DNA from: Shinella sp.
GTDB lineage: Bacteria > Pseudomonadota > Alphaproteobacteria > Rhizobiales > Rhizobiaceae
NCBI GenBank assembly: GCA_003248775.1
Contig: QFQX01000014.1
Span: 1 to 64,000, forward strand
Length of the DNA stretch: 64,000 bases
Direction of reading: 5' to 3'
A program made the translations under genes and the position numbers. Of the stretch, positions 55,112 through 64,000 are shown piece by piece (the stretch's first letter is position 1; each line of letters opens with the position of its first letter). Under the pieces are notes generated by a model. The model was not told where the DNA came from. It saw only the letters and a list, made by a program, of their open reading frames with translations, and did not search any database.

Positions 55112-55791
55112 GCCGGCGGGTCTTTCATCGCGCCGGGGAGGCGGAGCGGCGGCAGGACCTGATAAGGGCAACGCTGGACTGCATTTCGGAAAAGGGACTA
55201 GAGGGCGCGACCGTACGCGAGATCGCCGCCCGCGCCGGCGTTACCGGCGGCCTGATCCGCCATTACTTCGCCAGCAAGGACCAGATGCTGCAGGCCGCCT
55301 ATCGCGAGACCATGGCATCGATGACGATAACGGCGATCAGCGCGGCTGGAGCCAGTGTCGGGAGCGCCGGCGAGGTAAAAAGCGCGCGCCTCAGGCTGCA
55401 TGATTTCATCATCGCCAATGTCAGCCCGCCGGTCACCGATCCGCGCACGCTGTCGCTCTGGGCGGGCTTCATCGGCCACATCCGCGTCGATCCGGAATTC
55501 GCTCGCATCCACCGTGAGAACTACCTGATCTTTCGAGACGCGCTGGAAGAACTCATTTCCGGCTTTCTCGCCGAATGCGGCCGCACACCGGTGCCCGGCG
55601 AAAGCCGCAAGCTTGCCATCGCCATCAACGGCCTGATCGACGGCCTCTGGCTCGAAGGCTCGCTCGCCCAGGATCTTTTTGACGAGCACGCCCTGCCGCG
55701 AATCGCGCTGGAATCGGTCGAGGCCCTGCTCGGCGGCCTGCGCCTCACCGGACCGCTCACAGGGCCGGATGCCGACACCAATAAGAAATGA
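55108..55791 (+). CDS. BetI-like TetR-family regulator
   Basis: A 227-residue transcription factor. The HTH reads ISEKGLEGATVREIAARAGVTGGLIRHYFASKDQMLQAAY, the BetI-type version of the TetR domain. The C-terminal domain has LSLWAGFIGHIRVDPEFARIHRENY and LAIAINGLIDGLWLEG, also as in BetI. It is coupled on both sides (ATGA at 55108 and 55788), so it is made with the enzymes it probably controls. Confidence 0.9.
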   Translation: MSRRVFHRAGEAERRQDLIRATLDCISEKGLEGATVREIAARAGVTGGLIRHYFASKDQMLQAAYRETMASMTITAISAAGASVGSAGEVKSARLRLHDFIIANVSPPVTDPRTLSLWAGFIGHIRVDPEFARIHRENYLIFRDALEELISGFLAECGRTPVPGESRKLAIAINGLIDGLWLEGSLAQDLFDEHALPRIALESVEALLGGLRLTGPLTGPDADTNKK

Positions 55792-57005
55792 TCGGAAAAC
55801 CCATGCGTTACGCCTCCATCACCGAGCGGCTTGCTCACCTTGGCTCGGGAAAATGGGCCGTTCATATCGAGGCCCGTCGCAAGGCAGCACAAGGTATTCC
55901 CGTCATCGAACTGACGATCGGGGAACCGGATGTTGCGCCGGATCCAGCCCTGCTCGCCGAGTGCGCCCGCGCCATGTATGCCGGCCGCACCCGTTATTCG
56001 AACGGCCGCGGCGAGCCGAGCGTGGTGAAGGCGCTGGCCGCAAAATATGCAAAACGCCGGCCTGACGTTACCGAACGCAACATCCTCTGCTTCCCGGGCA
56101 CCCAGACCGCTCTCTTCACGGTCATGCTCGGCCTGCTCGAACCGGGCGACGAGGTACTGGTCGGCGATCCCTTTTACGCAACCTACGAAGGCGTCATAGC
56201 CTCCAGCGGCGCGCGCATGGCGCCTGTTCCGCTTCGGCCCGAAAACCACTTCCACCTGCAACCAGACGATCTTGCACGGGCGATCACCCCCCGCTCGCGC
56301 GTGGTGCTTCTTAATACACCGCACAATCCGACCGGCGCGGTTCTGTCGGCGGACGAGATCGCCGCCATCGGCAAGGTCTGCCGCGACCGCGATCTCTGGA
56401 TCGTCTGCGACGAGGTCTATGAGGAACTGATCTTCGACAAGCCCTTCGCCTCGCCCTTCGACCAGCCGGATCTGGCCGAACGGACCATCGTCGTCTCCTC
56501 GATCTCCAAGTCCCATGCAGCCCCCGGCTTCCGCAGCGGCTGGGCCGCCGGCCCGGTCGAATTCTGCGACCGCCTGCTGCCCGTCTCGGAGACCATGCTG
56601 TTCGGCGTCCAGCCCTTCATCGCCGACATGACGGCGATGGCGCTCTCCGAGCCCTTCGACACCTCCACCGTCATGCGCGGCAATTATGCCCGTCGCGCCC
56701 GCCTCGTGGCAGACGGCCTTGCCGGCAACGGACCGCTGCAGCCGATGATGCCGGAAGGCGGCATGTTCATCGTGATCGATGTCAGCGCGACCGGGCTTAC
56801 CGGCCTCCAGTTCGCCCACCGCCTGCTCGACGAGAAGAACGTCGCCGTCATGCCCGGCGGCTCCTTCGGTGAACAGGCGGAAAGTTTCATCCGGGTATCG
56901 CTCACCGTCGATGACGAAAAGCTCGCGGAAGCCACCGGACGCATGGCCGAACTGGCGACGGAACTGATCGAACGGGAGGATCAACAGAAATGGGCGGCGA
57001 ACTGA
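55788..57005 (+). CDS. Arginine:pyruvate transaminase-like aminotransferase (AruH-like)
   Basis: Fold-type I PLP aminotransferase of 405 residues. Motifs are IELTIGEPDVAPDP, RYSNGRGEPSVVKALA, PHNPTGAVLSADE, DEVYEELIFD and SSISKSHAAPGFRSGW with the PLP lysine K241. The MRYASITERL start and MPEGGMFIVIDVSATGL near the end resemble Pseudomonas AruH, which transaminates arginine to 2-ketoarginine; this likeness is from memory. ATG 55788 overlaps the regulator stop; ATG 55803 is an alternative. The AruI-like gene follows with 16 bp overlap, which supports the assignment. Confidence 0.82.
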   Translation: MIGKPMRYASITERLAHLGSGKWAVHIEARRKAAQGIPVIELTIGEPDVAPDPALLAECARAMYAGRTRYSNGRGEPSVVKALAAKYAKRRPDVTERNILCFPGTQTALFTVMLGLLEPGDEVLVGDPFYATYEGVIASSGARMAPVPLRPENHFHLQPDDLARAITPRSRVVLLNTPHNPTGAVLSADEIAAIGKVCRDRDLWIVCDEVYEELIFDKPFASPFDQPDLAERTIVVSSISKSHAAPGFRSGWAAGPVEFCDRLLPVSETMLFGVQPFIADMTAMALSEPFDTSTVMRGNYARRARLVADGLAGNGPLQPMMPEGGMFIVIDVSATGLTGLQFAHRLLDEKNVAVMPGGSFGEQAESFIRVSLTVDDEKLAEATGRMAELATELIEREDQQKWAAN

Positions 57006-58603
57006 AGACAGTCGGAGAAGCACTGATCGATATTCTGGAGGCGAACGGCGTCGATACCGTCTTCGGCATTCCGGGCGTCCACACCGTCGAGCTTTATCGC
57101 GGCCTCGCCGCCTCGAACATTCGCCACATCACCCCGCGTCACGAACAGGGCGCCGGCTTCATGGCGGACGGCTATGCCCGCGTCAGCGGAAAACCGGGCG
57201 TCTGTCTGCTGATCACGGGTCCGGGCCTCACCAACGCCATCACCGCCATGGCGCAGGCCCAGCAGGATTCCGTGCCGCTTCTGGTCATCTCCGGCGTCAA
57301 TGTGCGCTCAAGCCTCGGTCAGGGCCGTGGCCGTCTGCATGAACTGCCCGACCAGCATGCGATGATGGCGTCCTTCACGCTGATGAGCCACACCCTTCTC
57401 GATCCCGCCGATCTGCCGGCGGTGATGGCGAGAACCTTCACCATCCTGCGTTCCGGCCGCCCCGGACCGGTTCACATCGAAATTCCGATCGACGTCATGT
57501 CGATGAAGGTGTCCCTTCCACGGCTGGTTTCAAGCCCGGCCCTGCTACCGCGTGCCGACCTTGCCGGCGTGCTCGATCTGGCGGAACGCTGTGAACGCGC
57601 CCGAAAGCCGGTCATTCTTTGCGGCGGCGGCGCGGTTTCGGCCGCCAGCGCGATTGAAACGCTCGCGGAACGACTCGATGCACCCGTCGTCACCACGGTC
57701 AACGCTCGCGGAATCCTTTCCGGGCACCCGCTTTCGGTGCCGGCAAGCCCGAGCCTCAAAGCGGTGCGCAAGCTCGTCGCGGACGCTGACCTTGTACTGG
57801 CGCTCGGTACACAGATGGGCCAGACCGACTACGATATGTATGCTGACAACGGCTTTCCGGAACTGGGAACCCTCGTCCGCGTCGATGTCGATGCCACACA
57901 GCTTGCCCGCGGGCCGAACGCCGCCATCTCGATCCTGTCGAGCGTCACCAGCCTTGTCGACGATCTTCTGACGGAGATCTGCGAGGAGAGGACCGCCAGT
58001 GGAGGGGCCGATCGCGCGGCGGCAGCAAGGGCTGCGGCCCATGCCGAACTCACCGACAAGATGCGCGCCGAAATCTCCATCCTCGAAACCGTTCGCGACA
58101 CGCTTCCGGGCACGATCATCGTCGGAGATTCCACGCAGGCCGTCTATGCCGGGAACCTCTATTTCGAAGCAGACCGCCCGCATGGCTGGTTCAATTCGGC
58201 GACCGGCTACGGTGCGCTCGGCTATGCCGCGCCCGCATCGGTCGGAGCAAGTCTGGCAGAGCCGGAAACCCAGATCGTCTGCCTGACGGGCGATGGCGGC
58301 CTGCAGTTCTCGCTTGCCGAAATCGGTTCCGCGAAGGATGCCGGCGCACGCGTCGTCTTCCTCGTCTGGAACAATGACGGTTACAAGGAAATCGAGACAT
58401 ATATGATCGAACAGGGGGTCACACCGGAGGGCGTGAAGCCTTCGGCACCGGATTTCCTCAAGATCGCCGAGGCCTACGGCATTTCCGCAGTACGGCTCGC
58501 GCATGTCGATGACCTTCCCGCAGCTCTGCGAAAGGCAAGGGATGCAGGCGGTCTAGCGCTCATCGAGATCCACGAAGTCGATACCGCCGGCATAACCGCC
58601 TGA
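56990..58603 (+). CDS. TPP-dependent 2-oxoacid decarboxylase (AruI-like, 5-guanidino-2-oxopentanoate)
   Basis: Thiamine-diphosphate enzyme of 537 residues. The N-terminal domain has VDTVFGIPGVHTVELYRGL and RHEQGAGFMADGYARVSGKPGV with catalytic E52; the C-terminal TPP motif is GDGG...NN (G434-N462). It is acetolactate-synthase-like, but the PGVHTVELYRGL pattern fits AruI, which decarboxylates 2-ketoarginine to 4-guanidinobutyraldehyde. It overlaps the AruH-like gene. The next steps (aldehyde dehydrogenase, guanidinobutyrase) are not in the window. Confidence 0.82.
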   Translation: MGGELKTVGEALIDILEANGVDTVFGIPGVHTVELYRGLAASNIRHITPRHEQGAGFMADGYARVSGKPGVCLLITGPGLTNAITAMAQAQQDSVPLLVISGVNVRSSLGQGRGRLHELPDQHAMMASFTLMSHTLLDPADLPAVMARTFTILRSGRPGPVHIEIPIDVMSMKVSLPRLVSSPALLPRADLAGVLDLAERCERARKPVILCGGGAVSAASAIETLAERLDAPVVTTVNARGILSGHPLSVPASPSLKAVRKLVADADLVLALGTQMGQTDYDMYADNGFPELGTLVRVDVDATQLARGPNAAISILSSVTSLVDDLLTEICEERTASGGADRAAAARAAAHAELTDKMRAEISILETVRDTLPGTIIVGDSTQAVYAGNLYFEADRPHGWFNSATGYGALGYAAPASVGASLAEPETQIVCLTGDGGLQFSLAEIGSAKDAGARVVFLVWNNDGYKEIETYMIEQGVTPEGVKPSAPDFLKIAEAYGISAVRLAHVDDLPAALRKARDAGGLALIEIHEVDTAGITA

Positions 58604-58695
58604 TACTCGCATGACGACTGTCGATGGCATGAGCAAAATGTCTGATTGCCATGTCCCCCGCCGAGCGACTATCAGTCGGCCGGTGGGAGATGATG

Positions 58696-59391
58696 ATGGC
58701 GGACAAAAAAACGGACCGTAAGAAACAGCCGAAAGCCGAAACGGCGGATGAGCCTTCGCGTACGTTGCTGCGACAGGATCCGCATGCGGTGCGCGATCCC
58801 AAGGAAAACAATCTCGAGATCGCCATCGGTCATGAGGTCAGGGCCTTCCGCAAGAGGCTCGGCATCACCGGCTCCGATCTTGCAGCCGCCACCGGCATAT
58901 CGCTCGGCATGCTATCGAAGATCGAAAACGGCAACACCTCGCCGTCGCTGACCACGTTGCAATCGCTGGCGCGCGCGCTCGGCGTTCCCGTTACCAGCTT
59001 CTTCCGCCGCTTCGAAGAGCCTCGTAATGCGGTCTTCGTCAAGGCCGGCGAAGGCGTGGAAATCGAGCGCAGGGGCACCCGCGCCGGCCACCAGTATAAT
59101 CTGCTCGGCCACATCCCGTCGAGCAGCAGCGGCGTTCAGGTGGAACCCTATCTCATCACCCTGACCGCAGATTCCGACGTCTTCCCGACATTCCAGCATG
59201 CCGGCATGGAATTTATTTACATGCTGGAGGGCGAGGTGAAATACCGCCACGGCGACCGGCTCTACACCATGTTGCCCGGCGACAGCCTGTTCTTCGACGC
59301 CGATGCCCGCCATGGCCCGGAAGTGCTGGTACGCCTGCCGATCCGTTTCCTGTCGATCATCTGCTACCCCGACCGTCCCGAAAATCCGTGA
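58696..59391 (+). CDS. XRE-cupin transcriptional regulator (PuuR-like)
   Basis: A 231-residue regulator. A charged N-terminus is followed by an XRE HTH (about 41-98: EVRAFRKRLGITGSDLAAATGISLGMLSKIENGNTSPSLTTLQ) and a C-terminal cupin (about 150-228: FQHAGMEFIYMLEGEVKYRHGDRLYTMLPGDSLFFDADARHGPE). This is the PuuR-type layout used for polyamine and amino-acid catabolic genes. Three consecutive ATGs occur; the third (58696) is best spaced from GGGAG. It is 92 bp after the decarboxylase gene and may be separately expressed. Confidence 0.88.
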   Translation: MADKKTDRKKQPKAETADEPSRTLLRQDPHAVRDPKENNLEIAIGHEVRAFRKRLGITGSDLAAATGISLGMLSKIENGNTSPSLTTLQSLARALGVPVTSFFRRFEEPRNAVFVKAGEGVEIERRGTRAGHQYNLLGHIPSSSSGVQVEPYLITLTADSDVFPTFQHAGMEFIYMLEGEVKYRHGDRLYTMLPGDSLFFDADARHGPEVLVRLPIRFLSIICYPDRPENP

Positions 59392-59682
59392 TGCTTTCCG
59401 ATGTCGCGTCACAGGGCTTTCATCGGGCGCTCCCGATGCGATTCCTCTTGGCTACGGCTTTGAAATACGGCATAAAAAAGCCAATTTTCCCAGCGAAGGC
59501 ACGAAAGATTTCCGCCCAGACCAGTTTTCTGATCGGCATCGCTGCACAAACCGGCCTTTTGAGTTCGGATCAAGGATCGACCGGCCGTTTATGTGCAAGC
59601 GAAGCGCCGAAGGACGACAGCGGTCAAGACGAACCCTGACGAACGCTTTCTAAACCCAGAACCCGAGAAATTAAGTCTTCCC
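59392..59682. other. Region before ndvB
   Basis: This 291-bp stretch should hold the ndvB promoter. Short forward frames here (for example 59388-59639) have no ribosome-binding site and no recognisable product. The ndvB frame itself stays open upstream of the chosen ATG back beyond a GTG at 59593. Confidence 0.4.
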
Positions 59683-62600
59683 ATGACTCCGCATGTTCCG
59701 TCGCGCGACTTTGAATCCAGACAGATCGATCACAACGACTCGATCCGGGCCGCCTATTTCACGATCGACGAGTTGCGCGAAAGCGCCGAGGCTCTCGGCA
59801 GGGATGGCGCAAGCGAACTCCCGGGGCTGATCGATTTCGATTTCTTTGCCCGGCACAAGGAGAACGAACGGGAGATCCTGCGGGTTTACCGCGCGACCGC
59901 CGCAGACGTCGAGGCCGGGGCCACGATCACGCCGGCGGCCGAGTGGTTGCTCGACAACCACTACATCATCGAGGAGGCGATCCAGGAAGTCCGCCGCGAC
60001 TTCCCGCGCCGGTTCTATCGCCAGCTTCCGACGATGAAGGTCGGCAATCGCGAGATACCGCGCACCATGGCGCTGGCCTGGCTCTATGTCGCCCACACCC
60101 ATTCGACGGTGTCGATGGAGAGCATGACCGCGCTGGTCGAAGGCTTCCAGAAGCATCAGGTGCTCGAGATCGGCGAACTCTGGGCGCTGCCGTCCATCGT
60201 CCGCTTCGTCCTGATCGAAAACCTGCGCCGCATCTCCACCCGCGTCGACCGTTCGCGGCGCATGCGCCGCAAGGCGAACGAGGTCGCCGACGAGATCATC
60301 CGCCTTAATGATGCCGCCGCCTCGGCCGATATCCTCAAGCAGATCGAGCAGCTGGCCGACGACAACACCTTCGCCACCCAGTTCCTCTATCGCCTGCGCA
60401 ACGGTTCGCAGGATACGAGCTTTGCCGTCAGCTGGCAGGAACAGCAGCTGGAAAAGGCCGGCCGAAGCGCCGAAGAGGCGATGACCGCCGAGCAGAACCG
60501 CCTGTCCTCCGGTAACGTGACCACCGGCAACATCGTCAAGGGACTGCGCGAGATCGACGACAAGGAATGGTCGGTCTGGGTCGAGGATGTCTGCCTTGTC
60601 GACAAGGTCCTGAGCCAGCATACCGACTATCGCCAGCTCGATTTCGGCTCGCGAAACGCCTATCGCAACACCATCGAAAAGCTTGCACGCCGTTCGGAAA
60701 AGACCGAGATCGAGATCGCCCAGACGGCCGTCGATCTTGCCGCGAACGCCGGACGTTCGGGTGAAGATGGTGCTGCCCCCGACGTCGGCAGCTACCTCGT
60801 CGGCGCGAGGCGTCCTCTCCTCGAAGAGGCGATCGATTACAGTGTTCCCGTATGGCGCAGTCTTGAGCTTGGCATCAAGCGCCTGAACTGGCTCGCTATT
60901 GCCATACCGGTTATCGGCCTGACCATCGGCGCGCTGGCGCTGGTTGGCTATTTCCTCGACCAGGCAGGGCTCTCGACTCCGCTCATTCTCATTCTGCTGG
61001 CGATGTTCTCGCTTCCCGCGTCCGAAGGTGCGACCGGTCTCTTCAACACGCTGGTGACCCTGATGGTGAAGCCGTCGCGGCTCACCGGCTACGAATTCAA
61101 GACCGGTATTCCGGCCGACGCCCGCACATTGGTGGCCGTGCCCTGCCTGATCGCCAAGCGTGACGATGTCGATGAGCTCATCCGTAATCTCGAGGTTCAC
61201 TATCTCACCAATCCGCATGGCGAGATCTATTTTGCCCTGCTGAGCGACTGGCGCGACAGCCCGGTCGAGGAAACCGCGGCGGATCTCGAAGTCCTCGAAT
61301 ACGCCAAGCAGGAAGTGGCGGCCCTGAACGCCCGCTACGTCCATGTCGGCAAGACGCTGTTCTATCTCCTGCATCGCCGCCGGCTCTACAATCCTGCCGA
61401 AGGCTGCTGGATGGGATGGGAGCGCAAGCGCGGCAAGCTGCACGAAATGAACCTGCTGCTGCGCGGCGACCGCGACACTTCGTATCTGCCGGGCGCCAAC
61501 ATGGTGCCGGAAGACGTGAAATACGTGATGACGCTCGATGCCGACACGCGCCTGATGCGCGACGCCGTCACCAAGCTCGTCGGCAAGCTGCACCACCCGA
61601 TCAACCGCCCTGTGCACGATCCGAAGACCGGCCGCGTCGTCAGCGGCTACGGCCTGCTGCAGCCGCGTGTCACGCCCTCGCTCACCACTGGCGAGGACGC
61701 CTCGGTCTTCCAGCGCGTCTTCTCGATGAACCGCGGTCTCGACCCTTACGTCTTCACCGTTTCCGACGTCTATCAGGACATCACCGGCGAAGGCTCCTTC
61801 ACCGGCAAGGGCCTCTACGATGTCGATGCCTTCGAAACCTCGATCAAGGGCCGCATCGACGAGAACACCGTTCTCAGTCACGACCTTCTGGAAGGTTCCT
61901 TCGCCCGTTGCGCACTGGTCACCGACGTGGAACTCGTCGAGGACTTTCCCACCCGCTACGAGGTGGAAATCTCCCGCCAGCATCGCTGGGCCCGTGGCGA
62001 CTGGCAGCTTCTGCCCTACATCGCCGATCCCGCCCGTGGCATCACCGCGCTTGGCCGCTGGAAGATGGTCGATAACCTGCGCCGTTCGCTGACCCCGATC
62101 GCCTGGTTCATCGCTTCGGCGCTCGGCTGGGCGACCATGGGCCCGTTCGGCGCCATGATCTGGCAGCTGGTATTGATCTTCAGCCTGTTCGTCGCCCCGA
62201 CGATCTCGCTGCTGTCCGGCATCATTCCGCGCCAGACCGACATCGTTCCCGCTGCCCACTTCCAGACGCTCTGGTCGGAAGTTCGCTCAGTCAACGCCCA
62301 GGTCGCGCTGCGGATCGTCTTCATAGCCGACACGGCCTACATGATGGCCGACGCCATCATCCGCTCGATCTACCGCCTGGCGGTGAGCCGCAAGCTGCTC
62401 TTGGAATGGCGAACCGCCGCAAGCGTCCAGTCGGTCGCCCAGGGCGATATCATCTCTTACTACCGTTCCATGCGGCATGCCCCGGTTCTGGCCGTGCTCG
62501 CGGTTGCCGCGGCATCGCTGTCGGGTGACTATGGCTACCTGACCGGTCTGCCCTTCGTCGTGCTCTGGGTCTTCTCCCCGCTCGTCGCCTGGTATGTCAG

Positions 62601-64000
62601 CCAGTCCGCCGAGACCGAAGACAGTCTGGAGGTTCCCGAACAGGTCACCGTCGAACTGCGCAAGATCGCACGGCGCACCTGGCGCTTCTACGAGACCTTC
62701 GTGACCGCCGGGGACAATTACCTGCCGCCGGACAACTATCAGGAAACCCCCGAGCCGATCGTCGCGCACCGCACCTCGCCGACCAATATCGGCGTCTACC
62801 TGCTCTCCACCGTCTCGGCGCGGCACTTCGGCTGGCTGAGCTTCGAGCAAACCATCGAGCGTCTCGAACAGACGATCTCCACCGTCGAGCGGATGGACAA
62901 GTTCCGCGGCCATCTCTTCAACTGGTACCACACCGATACGCTGAAAACGCTTGGACCGCGCTACATCTCCGCTGTCGACAGCGGTAACCTCGCAGGTCAC
63001 CTGATCGCGATTTCATCCGCCTGTCGCGAATGGGGCGAAGCCCCCTCCGCCCATCTCCAGGGCAATCTCGACGGTGTCGGCGATGTCTGCGGCATCCTCT
63101 ACGAAACGCTGAAGGAACTGCCTGATGACCGCAAGATGGTGCGCCCGCTGCGCCGTCGCCTGGAAGAGCGCATCCTCGGCTTCAAGACCGGCCTTGCCTC
63201 CGTCAAGCGCGAACGGGAATTTGCCTCGATCCGCATCGCCAACCTTGCTGTGCTCGCCCGCGATATCCAGAAGCTCGCTGCCAACCTGCACCATGAGGTT
63301 CGCTCCGAACAGAGTGCGGAAGTCACCCGCTGGACGGAATCGCTGGTCGGCGTCTGCGAGGCCCATATCGCGGATTCGTCCTTCGATTTGTCGAACATCG
63401 ACCCGCTGCGCCAGCGCCTCTGCACGCTGCGCGACCGCGCCCGTGACATTGCCTTCTCGATGGATTTCAGTTTCCTCTACCGGCCCGAACGTCGTTTGCT
63501 CTCGATCGGCTACCGCGTCGAAAGCCGCGAACTCGACGAGGCATGCTACGACCTGCTCGCTTCCGAATGCCGTCTGACCAGCCTGTTCGCCGTTGCCAAG
63601 GGCGACCTGCCGACCGAACATTGGTACAAGCTCGGCCGTCAGGTCGTGCCGATCGGCGCCCGCGCGGCGCTGATTTCCTGGTCCGGCTCGATGTTCGAAT
63701 ATCTGATGCCGCCGCTCGTCATGCAGGAGCGCCAGGGCGGCATCCTCAACCAGACCAACAATCTGGTCGTCGTCGAGCAGATGAACCATGGTCGTCGGCT
63801 TAATATTCCGTGGGGCATCTCGGAAGCGGCGTTCAACGCCCGCGACCACGAGATGAACTACCAGTACACAAACTTCGGCGTACCGACGCTCGGCCTCAAG
63901 CGCGGCCTCGGCCAGAACGCCGTCATCGCGCCCTACGCCTCGATCCTCGCCAGCCAGTACTATCCGGAGGAATCCCTCAGGAACCTGGAACGCCTGCGCA
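59683..64000 (+). CDS. ndvB: Cyclic beta-1,2-glucan synthase NdvB/ChvB (3' end beyond window)
   Basis: Giant inner-membrane enzyme that initiates, elongates and cyclises beta-1,2-glucan from UDP-glucose. The first 1439 codons are open to the window end; complete homologues are about 2800 residues, so roughly half is missing. Visible parts are a helical N-terminal region (IDELRESAEALG onward), transmembrane helices near 401-460, 800-846 and 933-973, and a GT84-type glycosyltransferase segment with DAD at 619-621 (MTLDADTRLMRD) and RHRWARGDWQLLPYI-like sequence (SRQHRWARGDWQLLP). The segment after 1000 leads to the glycoamylase-like part. The phosphorylase (GH94) part is not visible. Start uncertain: ATG 59683 has a weak ribosome-binding site. 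Confidence 0.93.
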   Translation, partial: MTPHVPSRDFESRQIDHNDSIRAAYFTIDELRESAEALGRDGASELPGLIDFDFFARHKENEREILRVYRATAADVEAGATITPAAEWLLDNHYIIEEAIQEVRRDFPRRFYRQLPTMKVGNREIPRTMALAWLYVAHTHSTVSMESMTALVEGFQKHQVLEIGELWALPSIVRFVLIENLRRISTRVDRSRRMRRKANEVADEIIRLNDAAASADILKQIEQLADDNTFATQFLYRLRNGSQDTSFAVSWQEQQLEKAGRSAEEAMTAEQNRLSSGNVTTGNIVKGLREIDDKEWSVWVEDVCLVDKVLSQHTDYRQLDFGSRNAYRNTIEKLARRSEKTEIEIAQTAVDLAANAGRSGEDGAAPDVGSYLVGARRPLLEEAIDYSVPVWRSLELGIKRLNWLAIAIPVIGLTIGALALVGYFLDQAGLSTPLILILLAMFSLPASEGATGLFNTLVTLMVKPSRLTGYEFKTGIPADARTLVAVPCLIAKRDDVDELIRNLEVHYLTNPHGEIYFALLSDWRDSPVEETAADLEVLEYAKQEVAALNARYVHVGKTLFYLLHRRRLYNPAEGCWMGWERKRGKLHEMNLLLRGDRDTSYLPGANMVPEDVKYVMTLDADTRLMRDAVTKLVGKLHHPINRPVHDPKTGRVVSGYGLLQPRVTPSLTTGEDASVFQRVFSMNRGLDPYVFTVSDVYQDITGEGSFTGKGLYDVDAFETSIKGRIDENTVLSHDLLEGSFARCALVTDVELVEDFPTRYEVEISRQHRWARGDWQLLPYIADPARGITALGRWKMVDNLRRSLTPIAWFIASALGWATMGPFGAMIWQLVLIFSLFVAPTISLLSGIIPRQTDIVPAAHFQTLWSEVRSVNAQVALRIVFIADTAYMMADAIIRSIYRLAVSRKLLLEWRTAASVQSVAQGDIISYYRSMRHAPVLAVLAVAAASLSGDYGYLTGLPFVVLWVFSPLVAWYVSQSAETEDSLEVPEQVTVELRKIARRTWRFYETFVTAGDNYLPPDNYQETPEPIVAHRTSPTNIGVYLLSTVSARHFGWLSFEQTIERLEQTISTVERMDKFRGHLFNWYHTDTLKTLGPRYISAVDSGNLAGHLIAISSACREWGEAPSAHLQGNLDGVGDVCGILYETLKELPDDRKMVRPLRRRLEERILGFKTGLASVKREREFASIRIANLAVLARDIQKLAANLHHEVRSEQSAEVTRWTESLVGVCEAHIADSSFDLSNIDPLRQRLCTLRDRARDIAFSMDFSFLYRPERRLLSIGYRVESRELDEACYDLLASECRLTSLFAVAKGDLPTEHWYKLGRQVVPIGARAALISWSGSMFEYLMPPLVMQERQGGILNQTNNLVVVEQMNHGRRLNIPWGISEAAFNARDHEMNYQYTNFGVPTLGLKRGLGQNAVIAPYASILASQYYPEESLRNLERLR

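Noticed and set aside
59671..62259. 862-codon reverse-strand open frame at the window end
   Set aside because: It lies antisense to ndvB, whose forward translation matches the glucan synthase throughout.

Overview
The window is a contiguous, gene-dense, high-GC piece of an alphaproteobacterial chromosome, almost certainly from the Rhizobiaceae (Rhizobium/Agrobacterium/Ensifer group). The lineage markers are the ndvA/chvA-type cyclic beta-1,2-glucan exporter and the 5' half of ndvB/chvB, the obgE-proB-proA-nadD-rsfS-rlmH order, a pyruvate carboxylase very close to the rhizobial enzyme, phbA-phbB with a divergent phaR, a CarD regulator, an Irr-type iron box at bacterioferritin, an EcfG-type stress promoter and clusters of GANTC (CcrM) sites. 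I cannot fix the genus. I saw no rRNA, tRNA, CRISPR array, insertion sequence or phage gene.

Layout. 1-12.7 kb: end of rpmA, two coupled GNAT acetyltransferases, an exonuclease-fold protein on the other strand, then a long forward housekeeping run (obgE, proB, proA, nadD, rsfS, rlmH, an EnvC-like factor, ctpA, a divergent polysaccharide deacetylase, rppH). 12.7-18.1 kb (reverse): bacterioferritin and its ferredoxin with a probable Irr operator, a large MscS-type channel, ndvA. 18.4-22.8 kb: a LuxR-type regulator with an intact acyl-homoserine-lactone pocket, then pyc. 23-28 kb (reverse): carD, fdxA, an S4-domain protein and a Suv3-like helicase. 28-29.2 kb: a GANTC-rich intergenic region and two small envelope proteins behind a probable EcfG promoter. 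29.5-39 kb: the polyhydroxybutyrate genes, rpmF, gst, mtgA, ispA-hisC, an OmpA-type lipoprotein and ispG.

39-64 kb is the accessory part. A TetR regulator faces an IorAB-type molybdenum hydroxylase. MFS and EamA transporters follow, then a DUF2892-adaptor-RND efflux operon. Next come two divergent operons that look like one guanidino-amino-acid (arginine or methylarginine) module. One side has a polar amino-acid ABC importer and an M20 amidohydrolase. The other has a dimethylarginine-hydrolase-like enzyme, a BetI-type regulator, an AruH-like transaminase, an AruI-like TPP decarboxylase and an XRE-cupin regulator. The window ends inside ndvB.

Three copies of an approximately 107-bp two-hairpin intergenic repeat (24466, 29423 and, inverted, 34866) and several rho-independent terminators punctuate the map. 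The most interesting leads are the guanidino-amino-acid module, the nested palindromes over the bfr promoter, the seven-site GANTC cluster, the LuxR solo between ndvA and pyc, and the RND operon with its own AT-rich operator but no local regulator.
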